From assembly GCF_001606025.1 (NCBI RefSeq), contig NZ_CP014945.1:1-64000 (forward strand): a stretch of 64,000 nucleotides of DNA. Direction: 5' to 3'. Positions within the stretch are counted from its first letter, which is position 1. Each line of letters starts with the position of its first letter. A model generated the notes under the pieces. It was given only the letters and a program-made list of their open reading frames with translations, did no database searches and was not told the origin of the DNA. Made by a program: the position numbers and the translations under genes. Positions 21,308-30,251 of this stretch are shown here, in pieces. This stretch comes from Psychrobacter alimentarius. GTDB taxonomy: Bacteria > Pseudomonadota > Gammaproteobacteria > Pseudomonadales > Moraxellaceae.

Positions 21308-21757
21308 TTATCCCGTCAGCCGCTGTGGCCCTGCGCCTCTTTTACCCAATTCATCATAAGGATTGAGCAGTTTACAACGCTCAAGCGATAGGCAACCACA
21401 GCCGATACAGTCGCTCATCATGTCTCTTAACTCTGTCAACTGTACGATTTTTCGATCAAGCTCTCCTTGCCATCTGATGCCCAGCGCCTCCCAGTCTTCA
21501 AGGGTAATGCGAGTATGATTTGGCAATTCTTGAAGTTCTAATAATATGTCTTCTAGCGAAAAGCCTGTACGCTGTGCCACTTGAATCAAAGAGACGATAC
21601 GAATGACGTGCTTTGGATATTGCCGATGATTTGAGACATTTCTTTGGCTTTTGATTAGCCCTTTTCTCTCGTAGAAATGTAAGGCTGATATCGATACGCC
21701 TGTCCTTTCACTAAGTACACCCACCGATATCCATTCAGGAATGAGTTTTTTTTGCAT
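21308..21757 (-). CDS. soxR: Redox-sensing MerR-family activator SoxR
   Basis: SoxR is a dimeric [2Fe-2S] transcription factor activated by redox-cycling compounds. This 149-residue protein has an N-terminal winged helix (SVGVLSERTGVSISALHFYERKGLI), a dimerisation helix, and the cluster-binding Cys motif C-I-G-C-G-C-L-S-L-E-R-C near residues 118-129, which is diagnostic of SoxR. The C-terminal tail is short. The gene is divergent from an MFS transporter with a 105-bp gap holding a SoxR box, so the protein probably controls that promoter directly. In bacteria without soxS, SoxR usually controls efflux and reductase genes directly; that fits the neighbours. Confidence 0.95.
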   Translation of the reverse strand: MQKKLIPEWISVGVLSERTGVSISALHFYERKGLIKSQRNVSNHRQYPKHVIRIVSLIQVAQRTGFSLEDILLELQELPNHTRITLEDWEALGIRWQGELDRKIVQLTELRDMMSDCIGCGCLSLERCKLLNPYDELGKRGAGPQRLTG

Positions 21758-21764
21758 TTTTCGC

Positions 21765-21795
21765 TTGACCTCAACTTAGGTTTAGGTAGCAGAAT
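21765..21795 (+). promoter_or_regulatory. SoxR box and long-spacer promoter for MFS gene
   Basis: TTGACC (21765-21770) and CAGAAT (21790-21795) are separated by 19 bp, the overlong spacer typical of MerR-family promoters. Between them sits an 18-bp near-palindrome, CCTCAACTTAGGTTTAGG (21769-21786). It is close to the SoxR operator of soxS in length, half-site (CCTCAA) and placement. Because soxR starts at 21757, the same site probably also affects soxR transcription. Confidence 0.82.
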
Positions 21796-21862
21796 AGGCG
21801 CAAATCAATATGAGTTCAAGTCCAATACTTGAGCGCACAGGCGACCAAAAAGAGAACAATCC

Positions 21863-23038
21863 ATGAAAGTTAACGTATTAGCATCAAGCTCACTATGCTT
21901 GCTTTTGATTTCTACTTTAACCGTGATGTCCAATGCGACCATTGCACCTGCGCTACCGGGTTTGGCCAGTGAGTTTTCGGGAACGCCCTCTGCCGATCTT
22001 TTGGTAAAAATGCTGCTACCGATACCCGCGCTGTTTGTGGTTATTTTTGCGCCTATCTTGGGCTGGACCGCCGATAAATTTGGCCGTAGAAATCAGATTA
22101 TTCTCTCAACCCTTATGTTTGCGATATCTGGTGCAGCAGGCGCAAAACTGGCAGGACTGGAGGCCATTCTCATCAGTCGTGCAATCTTAGGTATCTGTGT
22201 CGCTGGTCTGATGACGGCCATCACGGCTTTGATAGCGGATTATTTTTCTGGCCAACAACGCAGTCAATTCATGGGGTTGCAACAAGCATTCTCTAATATT
22301 GGCGGCATCGTATTTATCGTTACCGCCGGATATTTGGCCAGTATTAACGCACGCTTGCCTTTTTATATTTATGGACTTGCCATTTTTTTGGTACCGTTGG
22401 TGTTTGTCTCTATCAAAAATAGTAAACCTATCAATCCCAAGTCGGATCAACCGCCAGACGATACCGATGTAAATAGTGGCTGGAAACGAATCCTTGCAGG
22501 CTGTGCTGTTTTTCTTTTTTGTCACTTAATCGTCTTTTATATTCTACCGACGCAAATACCGTTTTTTATGGTTGATATCGGTATTATAGACCCAAGTAAA
22601 GCTGGGTTGGCTATGGGTGCAGGCACACTTGCAGCAGCGATATCTGGTGTCTTTTTTGGCAAGCTTGTCGCTAAGATTCATAGCCATGGTGTGGCGTTTG
22701 CAGGATTTATGGCCATGAGCGTGGGTATGTTGGTGCTCTCACAGGCCAGCTCTTTTGGCTTGGTTGCCCTTGGGTGTGCGCTCATGGGCATTTGCATGGG
22801 CCTTGTGATGCCAAATTTTATGGTAACAGGGCTGGCGTTTGTACCCAGTGACAAGCGCGGATTGGCGTCAGGCGTACTGACAAGCAGTATTTTTATCGGA
22901 CAGTTTGTGTCACCACTGGTCACGTCTGCGCTTATCTCGGCACTGGCTTATAGCCATTTTTATTTGGTAACGGCGGGCTTTACTTTAACGCTGGCAGTCG
23001 CAAGCGCCTTCATGCTAAAAGCGAAGTCCGTATCATAA
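21863..23038 (+). CDS. MFS transporter, probable SoxR-controlled efflux pump
   Basis: This 391-residue protein has about 12 membrane segments and the MFS loop 2-3 motif GWTADKFGRRNQI near residues 70-82. The first helix contains NATIAPALPGLASEF, resembling drug:H+ antiporters of the Bcr/CmlA or AraJ type. It follows a SoxR-box promoter, so the likely role is export of redox-active or toxic compounds. The substrate is not readable. The FMN reductase gene lies 89 bp downstream on the same strand and may be cotranscribed. Confidence 0.88.
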   Translation: MKVNVLASSSLCLLLISTLTVMSNATIAPALPGLASEFSGTPSADLLVKMLLPIPALFVVIFAPILGWTADKFGRRNQIILSTLMFAISGAAGAKLAGLEAILISRAILGICVAGLMTAITALIADYFSGQQRSQFMGLQQAFSNIGGIVFIVTAGYLASINARLPFYIYGLAIFLVPLVFVSIKNSKPINPKSDQPPDDTDVNSGWKRILAGCAVFLFCHLIVFYILPTQIPFFMVDIGIIDPSKAGLAMGAGTLAAAISGVFFGKLVAKIHSHGVAFAGFMAMSVGMLVLSQASSFGLVALGCALMGICMGLVMPNFMVTGLAFVPSDKRGLASGVLTSSIFIGQFVSPLVTSALISALAYSHFYLVTAGFTLTLAVASAFMLKAKSVS

Positions 23039-23127
23039 TATGTGATGGTGTCACATTGCATCTAACCGCAACGCGTTTTTTACTCTCACGACAGATTAAA
23101 AATAACAACGATCATAAGGATTTTATA

Positions 23128-23661
23128 ATGAAAGTACTAGCCTTTGGTACCAGCAACAGCAGAAATTCAATCAATCAAAAATTGGCTCGCTATAGCGCGG
23201 CGCAAATCGATGATACCATAGATAATGTAAATATCACGCTACTCGACATTCATGATCTTGAGATGCCAATCTTTAGCGAAGAGCGCGAAAAAGAAAGCGG
23301 GATCCCTGCTTTCGCGCATGATTTTTATCAGGCGATTGGTGAGGCGGACGCGATTGTCATCTCGTTTGCCGAATACAACGGCTCGTATACGTCTGCTTAT
23401 AAAAACTTATTTGACTGGGCATCACGCATCGATATGAAGGTATATCAAGACAAACCAATGATTATGCTGGCCACGTCACCAGGGCCTAGCGGCGCTCAAA
23501 GCGTGCTTGCTGCGGCAGAAGGGTCCGCGCCGTTTTTTGCAGCTGATGTCAAAGGCGCACTGTCATTGCCTAACTTCTTTGATAACTTTGATGCAGAGAC
23601 AGGCGTTGTCACTGATGAAGCGTTTAATCAAAAATTAAATGAGGCTATTAGCGCGCTTTAA
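23128..23661 (+). CDS. NAD(P)H-dependent FMN reductase family protein
   Basis: This 177-residue flavodoxin-like protein is of the NADPH-dependent FMN reductase/azoreductase type (YieF/ChrR-like). The N terminus MKVLAFGTSNSRNSINQKLARY holds the phosphate-binding loop, and SFAEYNGSYTSAYKNLFDWASR forms the typical flavin-contacting segment. Such enzymes reduce quinones or flavins using two electrons and relieve redox stress. The ATG at 23128 has AAGGA 8 bp upstream; an upstream ATG at 23056 is in frame but has no RBS and no family similarity. The position after a SoxR-linked transporter gives the same theme of redox-stress defence. Confidence 0.92.
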   Translation: MKVLAFGTSNSRNSINQKLARYSAAQIDDTIDNVNITLLDIHDLEMPIFSEEREKESGIPAFAHDFYQAIGEADAIVISFAEYNGSYTSAYKNLFDWASRIDMKVYQDKPMIMLATSPGPSGAQSVLAAAEGSAPFFAADVKGALSLPNFFDNFDAETGVVTDEAFNQKLNEAISAL

Positions 23662-23687
23662 TCCTTGAACTGACTTTAAGAAGCGAT

Positions 23688-23720
23688 AAAAAAACACTCA
23701 ACTTGGTTGGGTGTTTTTTT
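23688..23720 (+). terminator. Terminator after FMN reductase
   Basis: A 15-bp stem built on cactcaac/gttgggtg (one G-U pair) with flanking A and T runs encloses a three-base TTG loop. It closes the soxR-linked unit. Confidence 0.88.
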
Positions 23721-23801
23721 GCTAATAGATATAATTAACTCGATTTTTTCAAATCATATATAGGGTAGAATTAAAAAATAATCGATACCGTTGGTGCAAA
23801 C

Positions 23802-24848
23802 ATGAAAGAGTCATTTATTCTATGTTCAAGTTGTTTTTCTAATCAAGGTTTAAAAATCTCGGCACAAAAACTTGGTATTAAAAACGATATGAGATGTACA
23901 AATTGTGAAGATACTAAAGGCTACAAACTGACAAAAAGCATTTTAGAGGATTTAGCTCATCAGTTTTTTGTAATGGGAAGTGGTGTTAAAGGGGATTATG
24001 GAGGTGCACCCCGCATCAAGTTCAATGAGTATCAAGAAACAAGCATCGTTTGTACAGACGACATTAATCAAGATATAAGGTTATTTGAAAAATATCTAAA
24101 GGTGGGATTTTTTCATTATGGACCCAGATTATGGACTCTTGGCTATATCACGCCCTTAGAAGACCTTCAAGATAAAGATAAGAGAATGGAGGTAATAAAG
24201 AGAATAATCAGCGAATACCCTATTCTTGAACTTGATACTTCAAAAATATTCTATAGATTGAGAGTTGCACCAAGTGAACCTAGTAATATAGGTGAGTATG
24301 ATAGCTCACCTTTTCCAGGAAAAGGTAGACTGGATTCAGAAGGCTTCAAGATATTCTATGCTTCACAAGATTTGGAGGTTTGTATTCATGAGTGTAGAGT
24401 AAGCGTAACTGATGAATTGTACGTCGCTACAATTAGACCTTTGGAAAATTTAAAGATGTTAGATTTAAGCACAGAAATTTTAGAAAACGTTACTGAGTTT
24501 GAGAGCTTAAATATTTCTCTTATAATGTTGTTCTATGCTGGCAAGCATTCTTACGAAATTTTGAGACTTCTAAGCTTGGAAGCTTACAAGAAAGGGTTTG
24601 ACGGTATTATCTTTCCATCTTTCTTTACACAGGCCAGACTAGGAGCGCTCCCATCACCTTCTACATATCAAAGTTTAAATAATAATATAGATGATTTCAG
24701 AGAAATTGAAGAATCTGGTAAGATCCCGAACATTGCTATTTTTGGCCAACCTATAGAAGATAAACTGGTTGAAGTACTAAGCATAAATAAGTTGTTTCTA
24801 AATAGAGTAGTATATGATTACTTTTTTGGTCCAGCAGATGTGAACTAA
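23802..24848 (+). CDS. RES-domain protein with N-terminal zinc ribbon
   Basis: This 348-residue protein starts with two CxxC pairs (C8/C11 and C32/C35), a likely zinc ribbon, followed by a helical segment (about 45-140). The C-terminal half resembles a RES domain: FYRLRVAP (R152/R154), GKGRLDSEGFKIFYAS, then HECRV (E197) and a late Ser (FPSFF, S273). RES proteins are NAD+-degrading toxins or phosphorylases, usually paired with a Xre-type antitoxin. No antitoxin gene is next to this one; both neighbours are separated from it by terminators. The gene is AT-rich and looks acquired. The catalytic assignment is inference. Confidence 0.75.
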   Translation: MKESFILCSSCFSNQGLKISAQKLGIKNDMRCTNCEDTKGYKLTKSILEDLAHQFFVMGSGVKGDYGGAPRIKFNEYQETSIVCTDDINQDIRLFEKYLKVGFFHYGPRLWTLGYITPLEDLQDKDKRMEVIKRIISEYPILELDTSKIFYRLRVAPSEPSNIGEYDSSPFPGKGRLDSEGFKIFYASQDLEVCIHECRVSVTDELYVATIRPLENLKMLDLSTEILENVTEFESLNISLIMLFYAGKHSYEILRLLSLEAYKKGFDGIIFPSFFTQARLGALPSPSTYQSLNNNIDDFREIEESGKIPNIAIFGQPIEDKLVEVLSINKLFLNRVVYDYFFGPADVN

Positions 24849-24948
24849 ACTTATTTCCACCTTATTGATTCTTACTACATGAGCATCTTTGAAAGTTTGT
24901 GATAGTAAGCGAATATAAGTTTTAACTACCTACTTTTTCTCGAAGAAA

Positions 24949-24978
24949 AGCAGCACCTCAAAAGAAGTGCTGCCTTTA
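24949..24978. terminator. Possible terminator, RES and AcuI genes
   Basis: The stem gcagcac/gtgctgc (24950-24956 with 24967-24973) has a ten-base loop. Flanking T and A runs are modest, so it is a weaker call than the other terminators. It lies between converging genes. Confidence 0.6.
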
Positions 24979-25005
24979 TTTACATCAATACTTAAACTTA
25001 AAACC

Positions 25006-26010
25006 CTAACCCCGCACATTCACCACATAACGTCCCACCGTCTTACTCGCGATAAACCGATCCAAATATTCAGGCGTTTGCGCCAATGTAATCTCTTCGC
25101 CATAGCTTTCCAGATTAGGCAGTTTCATATCGGTAGCAACACGCTGCCAAATCGCCTTTTTATCTTCCAATGGAATATAGACCGAATCAATACCCAATAA
25201 CGACACGGCTCTTGTGATAAATGGCATAACCGTCATCGAAAATTCAGGGGAAGCTGCCAATCCGCAACTGGTGACCGCGCCTCCTGCTTTGGTCTGTTTG
25301 AGCAAGTTGGCTAAGTAATCGCCACCGATGGTATCAATTGCATTTGCCCATAGCTCACGGCCGATAGGTTTTTGTCCGATCTCATTGATGGTATCGCGAT
25401 GACGGACTTCGCTTGCACCCAGCGCTTTTAAGTGTTCGCTTTGTTCAGGCTTACCTGAAAACGCAATCACCTCATAACCCAAGTGTTTTAAGATCGCGAT
25501 ACTGATACTACCCACGCCGCCCGTTGCACCTGTGACTGCGACTGGTCCATCGCTGGGTTTTGCGCCCATTTTTTCTAACTTTTGGATACTCAAAGCCGCT
25601 GTCAAACCGCCTGTGCCGTATATCATCGCTTCTTTTAATGTCAACGATTCTGGACATTCTATCGCCCAGTCAGCAGGTATAGAGATTATTTGACCAAGTC
25701 CGCCTGAGGTGTCCATGCCAAGATCATAACCAAATACCACGACTTCTTGACCTTCTTCAAAGGTGCCAGACTTGTCGCTGATCACGACACCAGCGGCATC
25801 AATACCAGGTGTGTGCGGGTAGTGCTTGGTGATTCTTTTATTGCCTGATGCTGACATGGCATCTTTATAGTTGAGTGATGAATAATGCACTTCAATAAGC
25901 AGATCGTTTTCGGGTAAGTCAGTGAGACTGCGCTCTTGGATGCTTTTATTAAAATTACCATTGGCGTCTTCTTCGACGACTAAGGCGTTAAAGGTTGGTT
26001 GGTTTGACAT
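25006..26010 (-). CDS. acuI: YhdH/AcuI-type NADPH-dependent oxidoreductase
   Basis: This 334-residue medium-chain dehydrogenase/reductase resembles AcuI/YhdH, which reduces acryloyl-CoA with NADPH. Seen in the sequence: an N-terminal GroES-like domain with SSLNYKDAMSASGNKRITKHYPHTPGIDAAGVV, a nucleotide-binding Rossmann motif GATGGVGSISIAIL, and a C-terminal AQTPEYLDRFIASKTVGRYVVNV, which is characteristic. No zinc-binding Cys cluster is present. The family also reduces other enones, so the natural substrate is not certain. Confidence 0.92.
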   Translation of the reverse strand: MSNQPTFNALVVEEDANGNFNKSIQERSLTDLPENDLLIEVHYSSLNYKDAMSASGNKRITKHYPHTPGIDAAGVVISDKSGTFEEGQEVVVFGYDLGMDTSGGLGQIISIPADWAIECPESLTLKEAMIYGTGGLTAALSIQKLEKMGAKPSDGPVAVTGATGGVGSISIAILKHLGYEVIAFSGKPEQSEHLKALGASEVRHRDTINEIGQKPIGRELWANAIDTIGGDYLANLLKQTKAGGAVTSCGLAASPEFSMTVMPFITRAVSLLGIDSVYIPLEDKKAIWQRVATDMKLPNLESYGEEITLAQTPEYLDRFIASKTVGRYVVNVRG

Positions 26011-26077
26011 GGTGATATCCCTATTTATTTTTTGTTGTTGGTATTTATGAGTGACTGTTTGCCTTATCTATTTAAGC

Positions 26078-26121
26078 AAAAAAAGCCCACCGTATTGTTA
26101 TATGAATACCAATGGGCTTTT
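26078..26121 (-). terminator. Terminator downstream of MDR reductase
   Basis: aaaagccca (26081-26089) pairs with tgggctttt (26113-26121). An inner gtatt/aatac stem extends the hairpin. On the minus strand a T run follows. It isolates the 26164-27141 gene from acuI. Confidence 0.85.
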
Positions 26122-26163
26122 GCATATGCTTTGCGTGAGTAGACTTTGACAGTTAGTGAGACA

Positions 26164-27141
26164 TTAAGGTTTTAATAACACTTTACCGTTTTTGCTGGAT
26201 TGCAAATCACCATTGACGGCTTTTTTGATATCTGCCAAATCAAACGTGGCTTCGACAGGCAGTTTTAGATTGCCATTGGTCGCGCGTTCGATCAGCTCAT
26301 CAATCAAACGTTGTTTGTTATCCACACTCATCTCTTGGCTGATTTTACTGCCCCAGAAGCCTTTGATAACTGCTTGTTTGAAGATGATATTGGTTGGATC
26401 TAGGTTCATTGGCTTACCTGACATGATACCAAACGAGGCCAACGTGCCACCATGACCGAGCAATTCTAGTAAGTCATTACTAGACTCACCGCCGATTGAG
26501 TCAACTGCCGCGATTATCTTGTCATCGCCCACGAGTTTACGAACCTGATCTTTCCAGTCGTCATCTGAGGTATTGATGTTATTTTTGATACCCAGCGCGT
26601 CTAGCTCTTTTATCGCGTCCGCACTACGGACGACATTGATAGTATTGATACCACGTGCAGCGGCGAGCATCGCAAGTGATTTACCGACCGCACCATTGGC
26701 TGCATTATGAATGACCCATTGTCCTTCTTTTAATTCTAAGAATTCAATGAGCATCAAGGCACTAAGCGGCATGGCGATAAGCTGGCCTGCGATTTGATCT
26801 TCTAAGCTATCAGGGACAGCAAACACCATATCTTTTGAGGCCACAAAGTACTCTGCCCATGTTGCTTGTACGCTGGCAGCCGCGACACGCTGACCGACTT
26901 TGACGTCTTTCACATTATCCCCAATCGCATCAATGATGCCGACGGCTTCACTACCACCGATGGCTGGCAGTTCTGGTTTAAAGCCATACTGACCGCGAAT
27001 GGTGAGTAGGTCATGGTTATGGATAGAGGCCAATATGGTTTTGACTCGTACCTCATCGGCTTTTGGTTCAGGAATAGGGCTGTCGCCAAGGCTTAAGACT
27101 TCGGTGGGTTTGCCAAATTTACTATAAGTTGCGCTACGCAT
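26164..27141 (-). CDS. Zinc-less quinone-oxidoreductase-type MDR enzyme
   Basis: This 325-residue NADPH:quinone-oxidoreductase-like MDR protein has an N-terminal GroES-like part (EVRVKTILASIHNHDLLTIRGQYG, followed by PAIGGSEAVGIIDAIG) and a Rossmann motif in HNAANGAVGKSLAMLAAARG. Structural zinc Cys residues are missing, as in QOR-type members. It resembles the mitochondrial trans-2-enoyl-CoA reductase group, so reduction of quinones or enoyl thioesters is possible. It lies behind its own terminator, upstream of acuI on the same strand; the two are similar in fold, but no recent duplication is apparent. Confidence 0.88.
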   Translation of the reverse strand: MRSATYSKFGKPTEVLSLGDSPIPEPKADEVRVKTILASIHNHDLLTIRGQYGFKPELPAIGGSEAVGIIDAIGDNVKDVKVGQRVAAASVQATWAEYFVASKDMVFAVPDSLEDQIAGQLIAMPLSALMLIEFLELKEGQWVIHNAANGAVGKSLAMLAAARGINTINVVRSADAIKELDALGIKNNINTSDDDWKDQVRKLVGDDKIIAAVDSIGGESSNDLLELLGHGGTLASFGIMSGKPMNLDPTNIIFKQAVIKGFWGSKISQEMSVDNKQRLIDELIERATNGNLKLPVEATFDLADIKKAVNGDLQSSKNGKVLLKP

Positions 27142-27387
27142 GGGTGTGTCCTTTTTATTTATTTTGAATGAAGTAATCGTATATGACTGAATAGATTATT
27201 ATTGGTTGATTATCAGCTCATTCATCATTATCAGTTCGTTCATCAATGTTTAGTTATCAGCGCTCCGTCAAGAAGCGCGTTATCCGGTCACCACAGTAGC
27301 AAGTCCAGCTTATCGTTATCAGTACTTATTTGGTTAAATAAGGTTAGTCTTTGCTTACAGTTGTGAAGTAGCAGTTGCCCAGTTTAT

Positions 27388-27999
27388 TTAATTGTTAACT
27401 TTGGCTTTATCTATATCTGTTGGGTCAATCACTTCAAATGTCTCGTTGACGAGGTTGGTCAGTAGCGGATCACCCTTGTCATTGACGCGAAACAAGCCGT
27501 ATTCTGCTGCTTCAAAAGCATTGGCATGACCTTCTTGAAAGAAAAAAGCATTGGTTGCAAGTTTTACTGAGCCGTTGCGCAGACGGTAACGGATAGCTTT
27601 TTCATTGGTCGCCAATGTATTGGGCTGATGACTATCTGCCAAGCGTACAAAGTGCCCGACATCGCGCTCATCTAAAGCGACTATCACGTAGCTGTCAGCC
27701 GATTTAGGACGGTCACCAGTTTTATCTAACACATCCAAAACATTGCGCTCCAAGGCATAACTAAGCGTCATATAATCGCCTTGCATAAAGCCGCGTGGAT
27801 CAACAGGCGCCAGTTGTAATAACACAGGATCACCACTAGCAAGATGCCTCTCATACTTCATCACATTTATACTGATAAAGGTCAAAATACCGACCAAACC
27901 CAGTATGGCAATAGTGATGGTCACGGCTGGTTTTTGCCACCGTGCTAGAGCAGAGGTGGAGACGTTGCTTGCATTAGTATATTTATTGGCATCATTCAT
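27388..27999 (-). CDS. GDYXXLXY-domain protein
   Basis: This 203-residue protein has one N-terminal membrane segment (about 25-48, ITIAILGLVGILTFISINVM) and then a periplasmic domain with the name-giving motif GFMQGDYMTLSYALE near residue 93. Family members are nearly always encoded next to DUF2157/DUF4401 membrane proteins, and that is the case here: the start overlaps the stop of the upstream 751-residue gene by 4 bp, which indicates translational coupling. The role is unknown; a function as partner of that membrane protein is inferred. Confidence 0.9.
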   Translation of the reverse strand: MNDANKYTNASNVSTSALARWQKPAVTITIAILGLVGILTFISINVMKYERHLASGDPVLLQLAPVDPRGFMQGDYMTLSYALERNVLDVLDKTGDRPKSADSYVIVALDERDVGHFVRLADSHQPNTLATNEKAIRYRLRNGSVKLATNAFFFQEGHANAFEAAEYGLFRVNDKGDPLLTNLVNETFEVIDPTDIDKAKVNN

Positions 28000-30251
28000 G
28001 ATAAAGGCTCCTCACTATCGACCTGACTGGCGTTATGCTGGATGCGTGCTCCAGAGGCAGGTAAGTCGTGAGCACTATAGCGCTTGATCAATATCCAGCG
28101 CAGCAGTAGCAGTACAATACCGACTACCAGCACGGAGACAGATTTGACCAATAAAGACGTATTGAGCTGGTAGTAGTACCAAAACACATAGCAAACCAAG
28201 GCGAACACGCCAATACCTAACAGAGTGCGTTTGCTATTGGCCATGGCAATGATGATAATCAAGCTAGTGGCCAGTAAGCCTGTAACATAGGTCGATACAA
28301 TACCCAAGACAATGACAGCGCTGCCAGTCATCAACCCTACGGCAGAATGCCATTGGACACGGTAACGCTTCAAAATGAGGTAGGCGGCATATAGGCTGGC
28401 GAGTGTGAGCAGTCCTTGTTCCCAGTAGTAATGATAACGAAACAGCTCGTCGTTATTATCGAAGCCATAACGGTACTCGTCGACAATGAAATAGACAGAA
28501 ATGCATAAAAGCATGAGCGCACTGGCATAACCAATGGCTTTTATCACCTCAGAGCTTGCTAAATGCCACCGAGCTGAAATGCGTCGCAATAACCGATAGC
28601 GCTGTAAATGACTGACAATTGCAATCAATGCCAATAGACCCAGACTGATTTCGGGTAGAGCGTAATAACCGAGTAAAAAAACCATGCAGCCAAACACCAC
28701 TAAGCTCCCAATCAATCGGTACATAAAGCTTGGCACGATAAAGATCAAAGCACTTTGTAGCAATAAAAATACCCACACATTAAGCGGATGGCTGATACTA
28801 CTTTCGATTAAGCTGTACACCACGTATGATTGACCTGCCACGCTGATCATGAAGGCCAGACTGCTCAAAAACATACTGTGACGTCGGTGTTCATATTTAA
28901 ATAAGAGGAAGCCACACGCATTCAACAACAGCCCAATCATGCCTATCATCATTGCATTGTCTAACGCGCCAGTACTTTCTAATATTAAGGTCAAAAAACC
29001 AATAAAAAACAGGCTGGCTAACAGCCCACTAAAGCCAAAAAGGACGTGTACAAACCAAGGTGTATCTTCTTGATCATTACTATTTGAAAGGCTTGTTTCG
29101 CCATTTTTATCAGCTGCACTTCCATCAATTGCACTTCTATCAGTCGCATTGACCTCAACCGATTCGTTAACCATGTCACTTGTCGCAGTGCGCTTATGAC
29201 TTAAACGAGCTGCTTTACGTAGCCAAACAACGGTCGCTGAACTCATGCCAACCAATAGCAGCGCCAACACTAAAAAACCACTGCTATTAGTGTTTTCTAA
29301 TAAAAATCTACCTGCCCAAAACATCACCACAATAATGATAGAGCCACTGACATAGGTCAGCATCAATACATCAACACGGTATTGGTAAAATCGCCAAACC
29401 ATAAAGCCAAACCAAATGACCCATAGCGATAATAAAACAATAGGTATCGTGAAATTACCGTTGTCAAAAATGGTGAAGATAGCGAGGTGAGTGATGGCGT
29501 AGGTACTTAATAAACCAACCACATAAGTGCTCCAGTGCAAACCAGCTCTAGTCTGATTTTGTGTATGAGCGGCGGTAGGAGACGGAGTGTCTATATCTGC
29601 ATTGGCAGAAGTTATTTGAGAGGGGCTTTTGTGATCAATAAAAAATAGCCAGAGATTCAGTGCGACAAAATTAATGACGGCCAGCGCGCCTATTTCTATC
29701 ACGCCTTGGTATATATTATCGTTTAACAAAAAACCAGTCACGTCTAAATAAGACAATAGGCAGGCATTCAGCAGACCCAACCACAACAACCACAGCGCAG
29801 GGAAACGAGCAATCACGGCCCACGGCGTAATCAATAGCGCCCACACAAAAAACAGCTGCCATGTGTCTGCGCCCGTCTGATAGGTCTGTCCAAACAAAGC
29901 AAGTAGGCTGCCAGTGATGATACTGGCAATGAGCAAAAGCAGTTGACGAATGAGGAGAAATTGTCGCCTAACACACAAGCCAACGTATAGGGTAATGGTT
30001 ATAAACAGTGCGCCTTCGACCAGTGCAAACTTACCCATTTTGCCCATGTCTAACCAGTTATAAGCGATAAAGAAAACAAGGGCTAACGCCAGTGCGACTG
30101 ATCCAATCACCAGCAGCGCTTTATCAAAAAAAGCAAGCCATGTCTGCTTGGTTGGGTAGATGTCAAAGTGGGCAGCCGTATCATCGGCGCGTTCGATAGG
30201 AGAGGTATCGTGTTTAAGCGAATGCTCAGTCGTGCGCTGTGGTTGGTTCAT
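27996..30251 (-). CDS. DUF2157/DUF4401-type polytopic membrane protein
   Basis: This 751-residue protein has about 20 membrane helices. The N-terminal cytosolic lead (about 1-35) leads into a DUF2157-like half with FFIAYNWLDMGKMGKFALVEG and LFGQTYQTGADTWQLFFVWALLITPWA. A long charged loop near 350-390 is followed by a second half resembling DUF4401. The gene overlaps the GDYXXLXY gene by 4 bp and is the first gene of that pair. Function is unknown; a membrane complex with the GDYXXLXY protein is likely. Confidence 0.88.
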   Translation of the reverse strand: MNQPQRTTEHSLKHDTSPIERADDTAAHFDIYPTKQTWLAFFDKALLVIGSVALALALVFFIAYNWLDMGKMGKFALVEGALFITITLYVGLCVRRQFLLIRQLLLLIASIITGSLLALFGQTYQTGADTWQLFFVWALLITPWAVIARFPALWLLWLGLLNACLLSYLDVTGFLLNDNIYQGVIEIGALAVINFVALNLWLFFIDHKSPSQITSANADIDTPSPTAAHTQNQTRAGLHWSTYVVGLLSTYAITHLAIFTIFDNGNFTIPIVLLSLWVIWFGFMVWRFYQYRVDVLMLTYVSGSIIIVVMFWAGRFLLENTNSSGFLVLALLLVGMSSATVVWLRKAARLSHKRTATSDMVNESVEVNATDRSAIDGSAADKNGETSLSNSNDQEDTPWFVHVLFGFSGLLASLFFIGFLTLILESTGALDNAMMIGMIGLLLNACGFLLFKYEHRRHSMFLSSLAFMISVAGQSYVVYSLIESSISHPLNVWVFLLLQSALIFIVPSFMYRLIGSLVVFGCMVFLLGYYALPEISLGLLALIAIVSHLQRYRLLRRISARWHLASSEVIKAIGYASALMLLCISVYFIVDEYRYGFDNNDELFRYHYYWEQGLLTLASLYAAYLILKRYRVQWHSAVGLMTGSAVIVLGIVSTYVTGLLATSLIIIIAMANSKRTLLGIGVFALVCYVFWYYYQLNTSLLVKSVSVLVVGIVLLLLRWILIKRYSAHDLPASGARIQHNASQVDSEEPLS

